Part shown: positions 23,521-32,334 of the stretch, piece after piece | How the letters are laid out: each line of letters begins with the position of its first letter | Numbering within the stretch: the stretch's first letter is position 1 | Assembly: GCF_026151205.1 (NCBI RefSeq) | Contig: NC_087077.1 | Span: forward strand, 12,064,983 to 12,128,982 | Source of the DNA: Bolinopsis microptera | Lineage: Eukaryota > Ctenophora > Tentaculata > Lobata > Bolinopsidae | Reading direction: 5' to 3' | DNA: 64,000 nt | Program-made: the position numbers and the translations under genes | Notes under the pieces: model-generated | Databases searched by the model: none | Told to the model about the DNA's origin: nothing | Seen by the model: the letters and a program-made list of their open reading frames with translations, nothing else

Positions 23521-24339
23521 TGTGGTGCTAACAACAGAGAGCGATTTGAACGGTAGGCAATTTCATAAATTTCATTAACTCGATATAAGGATGATTGGAA
23601 CAGGCTAAAATCTACAATGTGGCATTAATAACTGGCTATATCGCTGCATTAAACGATTAAAGTATTGCTAACTATGGATATTCTAAGTGATCTAGGCAGA
23701 GGGGAACCGGCACAGCCAGATTGCGTTGTCTTCACTTTCAGTGACTAAGTTTCACGATAGAAAAATTGACCTAATGTATTTAAAAAAAAGGATGCACAGT
23801 TCAAGCAATAAATCGATCGGCTGCTCATATGATATTTGCATTTAAAGGAGGGCCTAGTGCAGTGACCAGTAAGTCTGTTAAGGCAAAGATAAGTGAGTTT
23901 CGAGAAAGTGCACACGGATAAAGTTATCAAGTGACAATGATAAGACTAAGTTAGGGTCAAGTCAACAGAATGGCAGCTGTAACAGAAACAGTTCATTGGA
24001 TAGGGGAGTAGGGGATTATGACGGAGTGAAATTTATTTAGCAGGGCAAACAAAAAACAACTGACAGCACTGAGCAAGTGAACTGGAAAATTGAGGAACGA
24101 AAATAACAGTGGTTGTCAGCCCTTTCCGTAGCAATCAGGATTTCCCACCAGATCGATCAGGCAATCAGGATTTCCCACGAGAATGTTCGAGCCAACGCGC
24201 GCACTTGTGTCACGTGACGGCCACGTGACGCTCTAATCGTTGTCACGTGGTACAGAAGGGAGGTTCCTAGAGCGTTGATCTCGACAAGAGGGAGTTTCTC
24301 ACGGTTTATCTTCAATAACTATCGCTATTTTTATAGTAG
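23521..24339. other. interior of element A, no gene seen
   Basis: This stretch lies upstream of the ankyrin gene (minus strand) beyond the gypsy insertion. It could hold the gene's 5' untranslated exon and promoter. CACGTGAC-type motifs cluster at 24210-24250. No coding exon is supportable. Confidence 0.4.
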
Positions 24340-25775
24340 AGAGTTGAAACTTTCACCAAATGTTTCCCTAGACACTAGTTCATCGTAACTGTGTCATAAA
24401 ATTTTAATTTAGGGACCCAATTTTGTGCAAGACTCCGGTATCTGACGACCGGTCACGGACGTGGTTATTGTAATGTCAACTTCTGTTGCACACTGAGCGA
24501 GCTATATTTTGAGAACAAAGATAAACTTTACACCAGGTGAAAGCTGAGACGTTTCTCTTTAAGATGATCACCTCACATTCTATGTATCTGTGACATTGAG
24601 ATAGTAACGATTCAAAACGTCAAGTTGAACAGGCTACAAAATACGCGCTGAATAAAAGTCCACCCCAGAAGTCCACCCCACGCGCGTAGGGTGCTTACTC
24701 TTCCTCCTCCTCCCCCTGGGTCTTCCTGATCTTCCTCAGTCCTCTTCCTCCTCCCCTCCTCAGTCCTCCTCCTACTCCTCCTCCTCGTCCTCAGTCCTCC
24801 TCATCAGTCCTCAACAGTCCTTCTCCTCCCCAGTCCTCCTCCTCCTCCTGAGTCCTCCTCCTGGGTCCTTCTCCTGGGTCCTCCTCCTCCTCTTCATCCT
24901 CCTCCTCTTCCTCCTCAGTCCTCAGTCCTCCTCAGTCCTACTCCTCATCCTTCTCCTCATTCTTCCATCCTCCTCCTCAGTCCTCCCCCAGTCCCCCTCC
25001 TCCTCCTCCTATTCAGTCCTCCTCCTCCTCCTCCTTCTCAGTCCTCCTCAGTCCTCCTCCTCCTCCTGAGTCCCCCTCCTCCTCCTCCTCCTCCTCTTCC
25101 CTCTCAGTCATCCTCCTCAGCCATCCTCCTCAGTCCTACTCAGTCCTCCTCCTCACTCCTCCTCCTCCTGGGTCCTCCTACTCCTATTCATCCTCCTCCT
25201 CGTTCCTCAGTCCTCCTCCTGGGTCCTCCTCCTCATCCCTCTCATCAGTCCTCCTCCTCCCCAGTCCTCTCCCAGTCCCCCTCCTTCTCCTCCTATTCAG
25301 TCCTCCTCCTCCTCCTCCTCCTCCTCACTTCTCCTCAGTCCTCCTTCTCATTTCTCCTAAGTCTTCCTCCTGAGTCCTCCTCCTGAGTCCTCCTCCTCTT
25401 CCTTCTGAGTCCTCCTCCTGAGTCCTCCTCCCTCTCAGTCATCCTCCTCAGTCATCCTCCTCAGTCATCCTCCTCAGCCATCCTCCTCAGCCATCCTTCT
25501 CAGCCATCCTCCTCAGTACTCTTCAGTACTCTTCAGTCCTCAAAATGTTTGTCCGCTAATGTCCACCAATGTCCGCTAATGTCCACCAATGTCCATCCAA
25601 GTCCGCCAATGTCCGTCCGGGTCCGCCAATGTCCGTCCGAGTCCGCCAATGTCCGTCCGAGTCCGCCTATGTCCGTCCGTGTCCGCCAATGTCCCAAAAA
25701 ACACGTCCGTTGTCTCATAGAATCCAAAAAGGACAGGACATAGGCGGACATAGACGGACATGACACCCCCCCCCC
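24340..25775 (-). repeat. right arm of element A
   Basis: The inner part 24340-24695 is a near-exact reverse complement of 15183-15540. The outer part 25546-25775 holds GTCCGCCAATGTCC-type units and ends in the C-run. The two parts are separated by about 850 bp of CCT-rich repeat absent from the left arm. Confidence 0.85.
24700..25545 (+). repeat. CCT/AGTCCTCCTC-rich low-complexity tract
   Basis: About 850 bp of irregular TCCTCC and CAGTCCTCC units, one strand almost purely pyrimidine. It expanded inside the right arm of element A only. Open frames across it are compositional. Confidence 0.92.
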
Positions 25776-25985
25776 ATTATAGCTGTGAGTGTCAATAAAT
25801 TACTGTGTCATAAAAAAAGGAACGATGTACACGTGATCTGAGATACCAATATCTCAATATCTAAAGGATAGTGTCTAGAAACATTCATAGTCCATGGTGA
25901 TTGGTGGCAGGTATCAAGTTAAACGAAGTTACACTGACTGGCAATGTATACGATTGCCGTCTCCCTCTCTCACCCCTGACCGCTA

Positions 25986-26381
25986 TCAGGGTGCTCCTGA
26001 GGATTGAGAATCTAATCCTGGTGCGCATGTAACACATAATAGCCGCATAGTCTTCTCCTTCTGGGATAGTTTTTCAGTGAGTCTCTTGTGGTATCTTGAG
26101 GCTTGTGGACCCCATCCGCCATTTGTTGAGTATATAAGTGGGGTAAAGGTGCCTTTTTCCACCTGGATGATTCTGTTGTTGTACTTTTTCATTTTCCTCA
26201 TTTCATGAGCTTTATAGATCTGTTCCATATCTTTTTTGTCATATGTGGGTGAGTTGGGGTGGGTAACACAGACATCAAAGAATGTTCGTTCAAATGTGCT
26301 CCAGAGACCTCGTGAGGATACATCAGGTGCAGCTCTATCAGCATTGGTACCAACAATTTCTTCATGCTCACTTAAAAACAA
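25986..26381 (-). pseudogene. retroelement-derived domain fragment (131 aa)
   Basis: The frame contains a block I associate with the C-terminal part of reverse-transcriptase-bearing elements in cnidarian-like genomes: a Thr-His-Pro-Asn-Ser-Pro-x-Tyr segment, a basic KMKKYNNRI stretch, then FTPLIYSTNGGWGP. No RT sequence precedes it, so it is a remnant. The assignment rests on memory of the motif pattern only. Confidence 0.45.
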
Positions 26382-26734
26382 CTCTAAATCAGTAGGCTGT
26401 CACTGTATTAATGCACCACACCGCCACCTCCACTGCACTAAAAGTTATTCAATAAATTCTACAATCCTAATTTTGTATCGTGATGGAGACTGGTGTCCAT
26501 ACAAAACATTTACTAGGTTGCCATTTGGTGTGAGCAATAGCGAACAGCACGCACACTCTTTTGCCACGTCAACTTATATCTAATCTATTTAAAGAGTGAC
26601 AACCATACTACACATTTGTGGCAAATCTCATAGTATAAAGATTACAGGAAATGTCAAACAGTATATATAGGGGGGGGGTACCACTGTCCATTTTATCCCT
26701 GCACAAAAACAACTGAAAAAAGACAAAGACAAGA

Positions 26735-26940
26735 GGGACAAAAGGGACAAAAAAAGATAATAGGGACAAAAAAGACAAAAAAGACAAAAAAGACAAAAAA
26801 GACAAAAAAGACTGGGACAAAAAGGACAAAATAGACAAAAAGACAGGGACAAAATGGACAAAAAGGACAAAAAGGACAAAAAGGACAAAAAGGACAGGGA
26901 CAAACGAGACAAATAGACAGGGACAAAATAGACAGTAAAG
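26735..26940 (+). repeat. GGACAAAAA minisatellite
   Basis: Tandem ~9-bp units GGACAAAAA/AGACAAAAA. They form the left sub-terminus of element B. Overlapping minus-strand frames reading Phe-Cys-Pro/Phe-Leu-Ser repeats are artefacts. Confidence 0.93.
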
Positions 26941-27057
26941 AAAATAAGGTCAATTATCCGTTGAAATGCAAAAAATAAGTTCAGGCACAGTTCCAACAAG
27001 CTAATAAGTTGGGTAAATTCAGACAGAAGTAGAACAGTAAAGTCAATCTTGGTTATA

Positions 27058-28505
27058 TATCCACCAGCGTGCGCTTTTTCGCATAGCGGGCTCTCACCAG
27101 CCCGCTGTCAAAGGGCCCGATATCTCTACAGCCCGCTCATGATATAGCCCGCTAACAAGTGACATTTAATTTGACCAGTAGCAATATAGCCCGGAGTTCT
27201 CTAAAATATTTTCAGTTTCTGTATCGTCTCCTGATGATACATCTCGCTGATGATACATCTCGTGAGCAGATGACATGAAATCTGAACACTGAACAGTGTG
27301 ATTGATCCACACTTACACACTACACAGTACACTTTAATAGTTCCCACGGAAATATGTGGATTTAAAGAATGTATCAACTCTGAACTGTGAGCTCACCAGT
27401 CACCTTATGTTATATCGGATGCTATATCATATCAGTTTTCACGCAGATTGCCATGATTGGCTCATAATTAACACGTGACACACTGTTACTATGGTTACCA
27501 AATTCGTGGAGACGTTAAGTCTAAGCCTGTGATATCCATTAGTGTCGATAATTGTTTTGTGTTTACCATTTTCAGTTCACTATTTCAGTTGATAAACCTT
27601 GAAATTTAGGCCGACATTTTACGTGTTATTCTATTATGTTCCCAAAAGATATTTTGCCCTGTTTTTGTTTTGAAACTGCCATTTAAATTGATGTTATAAA
27701 TTTGATCTTTAACTTTCATATTCAATGTCCATTGTCCATGATCAGACTGTGATCTCGAGCTCTCTGGGTTACTACTTTTGATTGTCCAGTCACTCAGTAG
27801 CTGCTACAGAAACTCTAGTAACTGGTTACCTGGGTAACCCTGGTTACCCTGGTAACTGATAATGACAACTCACGTGGTATAAGTAGCAGCTGCTCTGTGG
27901 CGACTGGCGGTGCTTGTTCTGGTTCCAGGGAGGGAGAGAGGTAGAGAAGTAGAGAGGGAGAGAAAGAGAGGGAGAGGAGGAGAGAGGGAGATGAGGAGAG
28001 ATGGAGATAAAGAGAGAGGGATAGAGGGAGAGAGGGAGGTAAGGAGAGTGGGAGAAGGAGAAAGGAAGATAGGGAGAGAGTGAGAGAGTGAGAGAGGGAG
28101 AGAAGGAGATAAGGAGATTCAGGGAGAGAGGGCCTATATTTTGATTGTTTACAATAAAATTATATGTACATGAAACAATGAGCTGAAACATTGTTTGATA
28201 GCAGCCGGTTTTTCGTTCTATAGTCAGTCATTTTGGCCTGTTTTACATCTTAAACCAAAAGCAACATGATTTTTTCGTAACTTTTCTGAAATCTTGTACA
28301 TTAATTTGCTGTGATTGTTGCAAACTGAAGCTTCGTGATAAACGCCCGCTGATGGATATACACGATATCATTCCTCGCCTCGAGGGCGGAACTATCGTAT
28401 TAGAAACATGTTGAGAGTAAAAGTGAAACTAAATTAAAAAAGGATCTCTTGAAGAAACTAAAGTAAAAACTAATATCTGTAAGAAAAAGCTCACGCTGGT
28501 GGATA
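27058..28505. mobile_element. TA-flanked inverted-repeat element C, nested in B
   Basis: Terminal inverted repeats TATCCACCAGCGTG(C/A)GCTTTTT lie at 27058 and 28505, with TA next to each end (27056-27057, 28506-28507). The interior holds no transposase frame, only low-complexity DNA, so it is non-autonomous. TA targets suggest the mariner/Tc1/pogo side; the family is not established. Confidence 0.7.
27925..28130 (+). repeat. GGGAGAGA purine-rich tract
   Basis: About 200 bp of irregular GGAGAGA/GGGAGA units inside element C. The minus-strand frame over it reads Ser/Leu/Pro-rich and is not a gene. Confidence 0.9.
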
Positions 28506-28514
28506 TAATCCACA

Positions 28515-28690
28515 TCACCTCGACCCGCGGGCGGAAAAATCGTATAGCACTCGGGCCCGATGGGCCCTCCGTGCTATACGAAAATATGTCCTCCTCGGGC
28601 TAGCGCCCTCGGGGACATATGAAATATTGCACGCCCGTGCGCGTGCAATATTTTGTTCCGCCCGCGAGTCTCCGGTGATATGTATATATA
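28515..28690. other. cluster of three perfect hairpins inside an outer palindrome
   Basis: Outer arms CCGCGGGCGGAA and TTCCGCCCGCG enclose three successive palindromes: CGTATAGCAC...GTGCTATACG, ATATGTCC...GGACATAT and AATATTGCACG...CGTGCAATATT. The whole can fold into a multi-arm junction. A partial relative of the outer arm lies at about 28345-28400. Probably a foldback-type mobile unit. Confidence 0.8.
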
Positions 28691-28883
28691 TCAGCCTTAG
28701 TGTGCTCACTGTTCAAGACAACTTGGTCTAGTGCCTGCTCACTGATTCACATTTGAAGTTTGAGCTGAACTTGCATTGCAAACAACACTCAAAAAGCAAG
28801 ACAACTAATATTGCACTGAGGGGATACAGAGGAAGAGATATAACTACTCTGTTTAGTGAAAGAAGCAGTTTCATGAGCCTGAT

Positions 28884-29291
28884 ATGGGCGTTAAAAACTT
28901 TGTTAAGAGTAAAAAGAAAGAAGATTGTACTACAAAGAATTTAACGTCTCTAGTGAATTTCTATGGTCAAGGTGGCCGGACAACTCTCCCGCCTTCAAAT
29001 AGGCTGGACAGATTCACTGCCCATCATCTCAGAAGTTCCTATCAGTTCAGCGTAAACTGTGACGAATGTGACTCTCAAATGATTCGTCCTGGAGACACCA
29101 TCATGTTCAGGAACAAGAGGAGGAATAAGAAAATCTTTATTAGAGGACGGGCATGCTTTTTCTCCTACTTCATAGGAAAAAGCAAATACCCATTAGCTCG
29201 ATATTGTCGGCATATTGTTAATGGAAAAGTAATTGTGTGGGTCTGGGTATCTGCTTCTGGCCGCTATGAGCGTTATGATATTAAAAGATGA
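28884..29291 (+). CDS. hypothetical protein inside element B (135 aa)
   Basis: The frame is basic, with CDECDSQ, a GDTIMFRNKRRNKK stretch and several aromatic residues near the C-terminus. I recognise no family. It starts with a Lys-rich segment that overlaps a smaller frame at 28753-28944. It could be a transposon-encoded protein, an exon of one, or chance. No other coding frame of size exists in element B. Confidence 0.3.
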   Translation: MGVKNFVKSKKKEDCTTKNLTSLVNFYGQGGRTTLPPSNRLDRFTAHHLRSSYQFSVNCDECDSQMIRPGDTIMFRNKRRNKKIFIRGRACFFSYFIGKSKYPLARYCRHIVNGKVIVWVWVSASGRYERYDIKR

Positions 29292-29659
29292 TGACTTTTT
29301 TGATATCACCACTTGATTAATGGGATTAATGAAATATTGACTGAACCGTGTACACATTTATTTATGTGATGCCGTTGATGAATTCTGCTTATTTCAGTCC
29401 CTTCAGTGGTTTCAGTTGATTCTAAGTACAGCAAAACACTGACATGAAAATCCAAATTGTTGATGTCGAGTAGAATATTATATATACATTCTCTACATTT
29501 GAGCTTGTCTAATTTTTTGTCTCATTTGTCCAAAATTTTTGTCCCTTTTGTCCCTAGTATTGTCCATTTTGTCCCCAAAACACTGTCCTTCACAAAAAAA
29601 TTTAAAAAAAGACAAAGACAAATTGGACAAAATGGACAGTGGTACCCCCCTATATACCA

Positions 29660-29970
29660 TACTACACATTGAATTAGGATTTCTTTAAATATCAAATTTA
29701 TTTATTGTAAACTTGTTTACTCTGTAATAAATGGCATAAAAGTGAAATTTTTGTTTAACTGAAATTTTTGTTTAACTGAAATAATTCTTTCTGTTATGAC
29801 TTACTACCACCACTGGTTCAAGGAATTTGTGATCAATTTTTAAAGCAGTAAGAAGCTTCTGGTTGCTTTCACTGTCGTCTTTCAGATAATATGGTCTTCT
29901 AAATATTACCGGCCCTGGCAAGTGCACATTAACTTTCATAATAAGTCATTTTGAGATTTAAGGGTTAGTT
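29660..29970. other. AT-rich spacer, no feature
   Basis: AT-rich DNA with a short direct repeat (AATTTTTGTTTAACTGAA twice at about 29737-29780). I see nothing else. Confidence 0.5.
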
Positions 29971-29974
29971 CAAG

Positions 29975-30125
29975 ATCACTGGCTCAGTGGCTAAGATGGT
30001 TAATCTGCTTGTGCCTTGTCTACTGGTCCTGAGGTTGTGAGTTCGAATCCCAGTTGGGCCAAGATCTCAAAACTGAAAGGCAGCTGTCACTCACCAAACC
30101 ATGGTGTGAATGGTAGTGGCCCTCA
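29975..30125 (+). repeat. tRNA-derived SINE, copy 1
   Basis: A-box-like TGGCTCAGTGGC at 29979-29990 and B-box GAGTTCGAATCCC near 30039-30051 have tRNA-like spacing but no cloverleaf. The non-tRNA body (CTCACCAAACCATGGTGTGAA) is shared with 33925-34022. The 3' extent beyond 30125 is unclear. Confidence 0.8.
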
Positions 30126-30722
30126 GAAATAGTACCTACAGTGAGTTTAAGAACTTGGCCCTCAACCCTTGTTTTGGTTTTGCGGCTGGGGTTCGTTTGT
30201 TGTTCAGCATTGCCCATTCCATTTTCATTGGGTTGGGTCTCACCACCAACATGAGTGGAATAATGGTACTTTCTCTTTTTTGTCCTCTTTTTATTAAAAA
30301 GAAATCTTTGTACATGAGAACTTTGTTTGTCATCAGCATATCAAATGGTCTTAAAGAGCAAGCTTGCTTTTTCCTCTATTATTTTACTGGTCACGTGTAT
30401 GGTTAAGAGTTTTATGACATTGAATGAATCTATTTGTTACGAGTATTAAGGACTGTTAGTATTTTTATTTATTTGTTTTCACTTCTAATTCTGCACGTTT
30501 AGGCAGTTGCTCTTGTGACCAAAGTTTTAGAGTTATATATATATATATATAATATATCCTCTATTGTGATGCTTTCGAATATTAAGGTCATTGAAATTTG
30601 CATCCTCTTAAAACCATTAAAACATTTTGATTCTTTGAATTATGTTTTTTACACGATTTAAGATATTGTTTAAAACTAAATATAAAATTCAGAAATGGTG
30701 ATCTCAGAACTGTAATCAGACT

Positions 30723-31846
30723 TTATAGGTCAAATTGATGACGGTAATAGCAGTAATAGTTTCCACAACACCAGCAAAATTCTGAGTTGCTTGGACAGAA
30801 AATCTGAAAATAAGTTGTTTTAATATTCATACATCCAGCCAAATTTGTATTGTGAACCATTATAATATAAATATTAAATAGTTCTGTCACCAACACAATT
30901 GAATCATGTGGACACTTTTTGACTTTTTATCAGTGCTATGTTGTGTTAGGGGGGAGCCAAGTGGATATTTGTAGATATTTGGATAATGTCATCCACTTTT
31001 TTCGTGAATTATCCATTACAATAATCTACAAATATCTACATTTATCTACAAAAAATGTATATCTCAAATATGTGCCCAGAAATTCTACTGAATTTTTGGA
31101 GATAAATGTATAAATTTGTAGAATTTGTAGAATTTTCGTGAATTATCCATTGACAATAATCTACAAATATCTACATTTTTCTACAAAAAATGTAATCTCA
31201 AATATGTGCCCAGAAATTCTACTGAATTTTTGGAGATAAATGTATAAATTTGTAGAATGTCATCCAATTTTTTCGTGGATTATCCATTCTTCATTAATCT
31301 ACAAATATCTACAAATATCCACTTGGCTCCCCCGGCCCCCCCTGTGTTATAATTATAAATTGCAACAGGTTATATTTCCACACAAATTTACAGGCTACTA
31401 ACTATTACTCACTCTGAAAGTATACCCAGCAGGACAGCAGTGGCTGATTTCCTCAGACCCACTCAGTTCACCAACCTCTGAGATATTTTATGTTAGAGTT
31501 GTTTGAATTCAATCAAATGGCAGAGGTGCGATTATTATGCATCATGCTCCCTGGACCCTGGAAGTCTATCACCAACTGGCCATGGCAATTGTACTGATAA
31601 TTATACATGGTGTGCCAGAATAAATAATAATATACCTAAATTCGCAGTTAATGGTTTTCGGGAGATGAGTAACCCTGATTATATTTTAATTCTTGTTCTA
31701 CCATGCAATATAATATCAAATGATAATTTCTTACCATTATAAATGTTCTTTGTCCCTCGCATTTCCTTACAATCACCCTCTGCTGCGGGAGCACTTGCCA
31801 CCATCGCCAAAACTACACCAAATGTCACCAAACCAAGCAGCTTCAT
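30723..31846 (-). CDS. small secreted Cys-rich protein, three-exon model (85 aa)
   Basis: Exons 31846-31735, 31477-31413 and 30803-30723 (stop) join with consistent phases (1, then 0). The start MKLLGLVTFGVVLAMVASA is a clear signal peptide; an in-frame Met lies 9 codons upstream but would spoil it. The mature ~65 residues contain eight Cys, including two CC pairs (SHCCPAGY and FCWCC), and an aromatic C-terminus. The spacing matches no family I can name. Such proteins include defensin-like peptides, venom components and matrix proteins, so no role is assigned. Intron 1 is 257 bp, and intron 2 holds element G. The neighbouring kinase gene starts 490 bp away on the opposite strand. Confidence 0.6.
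30949..31342. mobile_element. G-run-ended inverted-repeat element G (394 bp)
   Basis: The left end is a G-run then AGCCAAGTGGATATTTGTAG. The right end is the reverse complement (CCACTTGGCTCC) plus a broken C-run. The exact 7-bp flank TGTGTTA lies at 30942-30948 and 31343-31349. The interior consists of ~120-bp direct units (TCCATT..CAATAATCTACAAATATC). Non-coding. It lies in intron 2 of the small secreted-protein gene. Confidence 0.85.
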
Positions 31847-31849
31847 TTT

Positions 31850-32334
31850 TAATACAGAACAAACTTTATTCAAATGAAAATGAAATGTTTAATTTCTGAC
31901 AAGTTGGAACGTTTGTTTAAATGTGTGGATCTGTGAGATGTAGCACCGGTGACAATCTGATTATCTTCATTTAGCACAACAGATGTCTTTGTGCTATTTT
32001 TGACACGGCACTTATTGAGCGAATAAATTAGGTTAATTGCGAGTATCCAGGGTATACTGTACCATTGAAATTTAACGTAGACAATTTAACATTGCCAAGA
32101 GCTGAGTAGCCAAGAATTAGGGTGGCAGATGAATTCTCTAACGCCATGGGTGGGAGGCAAATATTCTTGTTGTGAAGCCTATCTTATCGAAAGGTGGAAT
32201 ATTTAGGGACACGCCAGGCTAGGTAATATTCTAAGCTGTTTACTGTATGATATGATGTTTGGACAAAAAATCGACAACATAAAAACTAAACCGTGTCTAA
32301 CTTTACCCAGTATATTCCTGATTGTAGCTGTTAG
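31850..32334. other. intergenic region between divergent genes
   Basis: The spacer between the secreted-protein gene (minus) and the kinase gene (plus) probably contains both promoters. I see no clear TATA box or repeat. Confidence 0.4.

Larger units (their letters stand above)
14842..25775. mobile_element. large G-run-ended inverted-repeat element carrying an ankyrin gene (element A)
   Basis: The left end is a G-run (14841-14855) followed by TGTCACGTCCGTCTATGTCC. The right end, read from the other strand, is a G-run followed by TGTCATGTCCGTCTATGTCC. ATTATAG flanks both ends (14835-14841 and 25776-25782; the last G on the left may belong to the run). Both arms also carry TTGTCTCATAGAATCC and GGACATAGGC tandem units, and further in a ~355-bp inverted pair (15183-15540 against 24340-24695). 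Between the arms lie a seven-exon gene and a later gypsy insertion. Without the gypsy element the unit is about 6 kb. Two unrelated copies in opposite orientation is the alternative, but the matching flanks favour one unit. Confidence 0.72.
26670..29650. mobile_element. G-run-ended inverted-repeat element B
   Basis: The left end is a G-run (26670-26678) then GTACCACTGTCCATTTT. The right end reads the same from the other strand (C-run 29645-29650). TATATA flanks both ends (26664-26669, 29651-29656), which is short and low-complexity. Sub-termini are built of GGACAAAAA units (left about 26740-26930; shorter and more degenerate on the right, about 29510-29640). It contains nested element C, a hairpin cluster and one 135-residue frame. 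Confidence 0.72.

Noticed and set aside
24700..25545. CRISPR-like spacing of CAGTCCTCCTC units
   Set aside because: Units are irregular, spacers are themselves CCT-rich, and the DNA is eukaryotic; it is low-complexity sequence.
25533..25766. Frames reading repeated Met-Ser-x-Val units
   Set aside because: They are translations of the GTCCGCCAAT minisatellite in the arm of element A.
14842..25775. Polinton/Maverick element
   Set aside because: Long inverted arms suggested it, but there is no DNA polymerase B, retroviral-like integrase of its own, packaging ATPase or capsid gene; the only integrase belongs to the nested gypsy element.
29979..30060. tRNA gene
   Set aside because: A- and B-box sequences are present, but no acceptor or anticodon stem forms and the body continues as a SINE shared with 33.9 kb.
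31503..31742. Plus-strand Cys-containing frame (CDYYASCS...)
   Set aside because: No signal peptide or splice support; it lies in intron 1 of the minus-strand secreted-protein gene.
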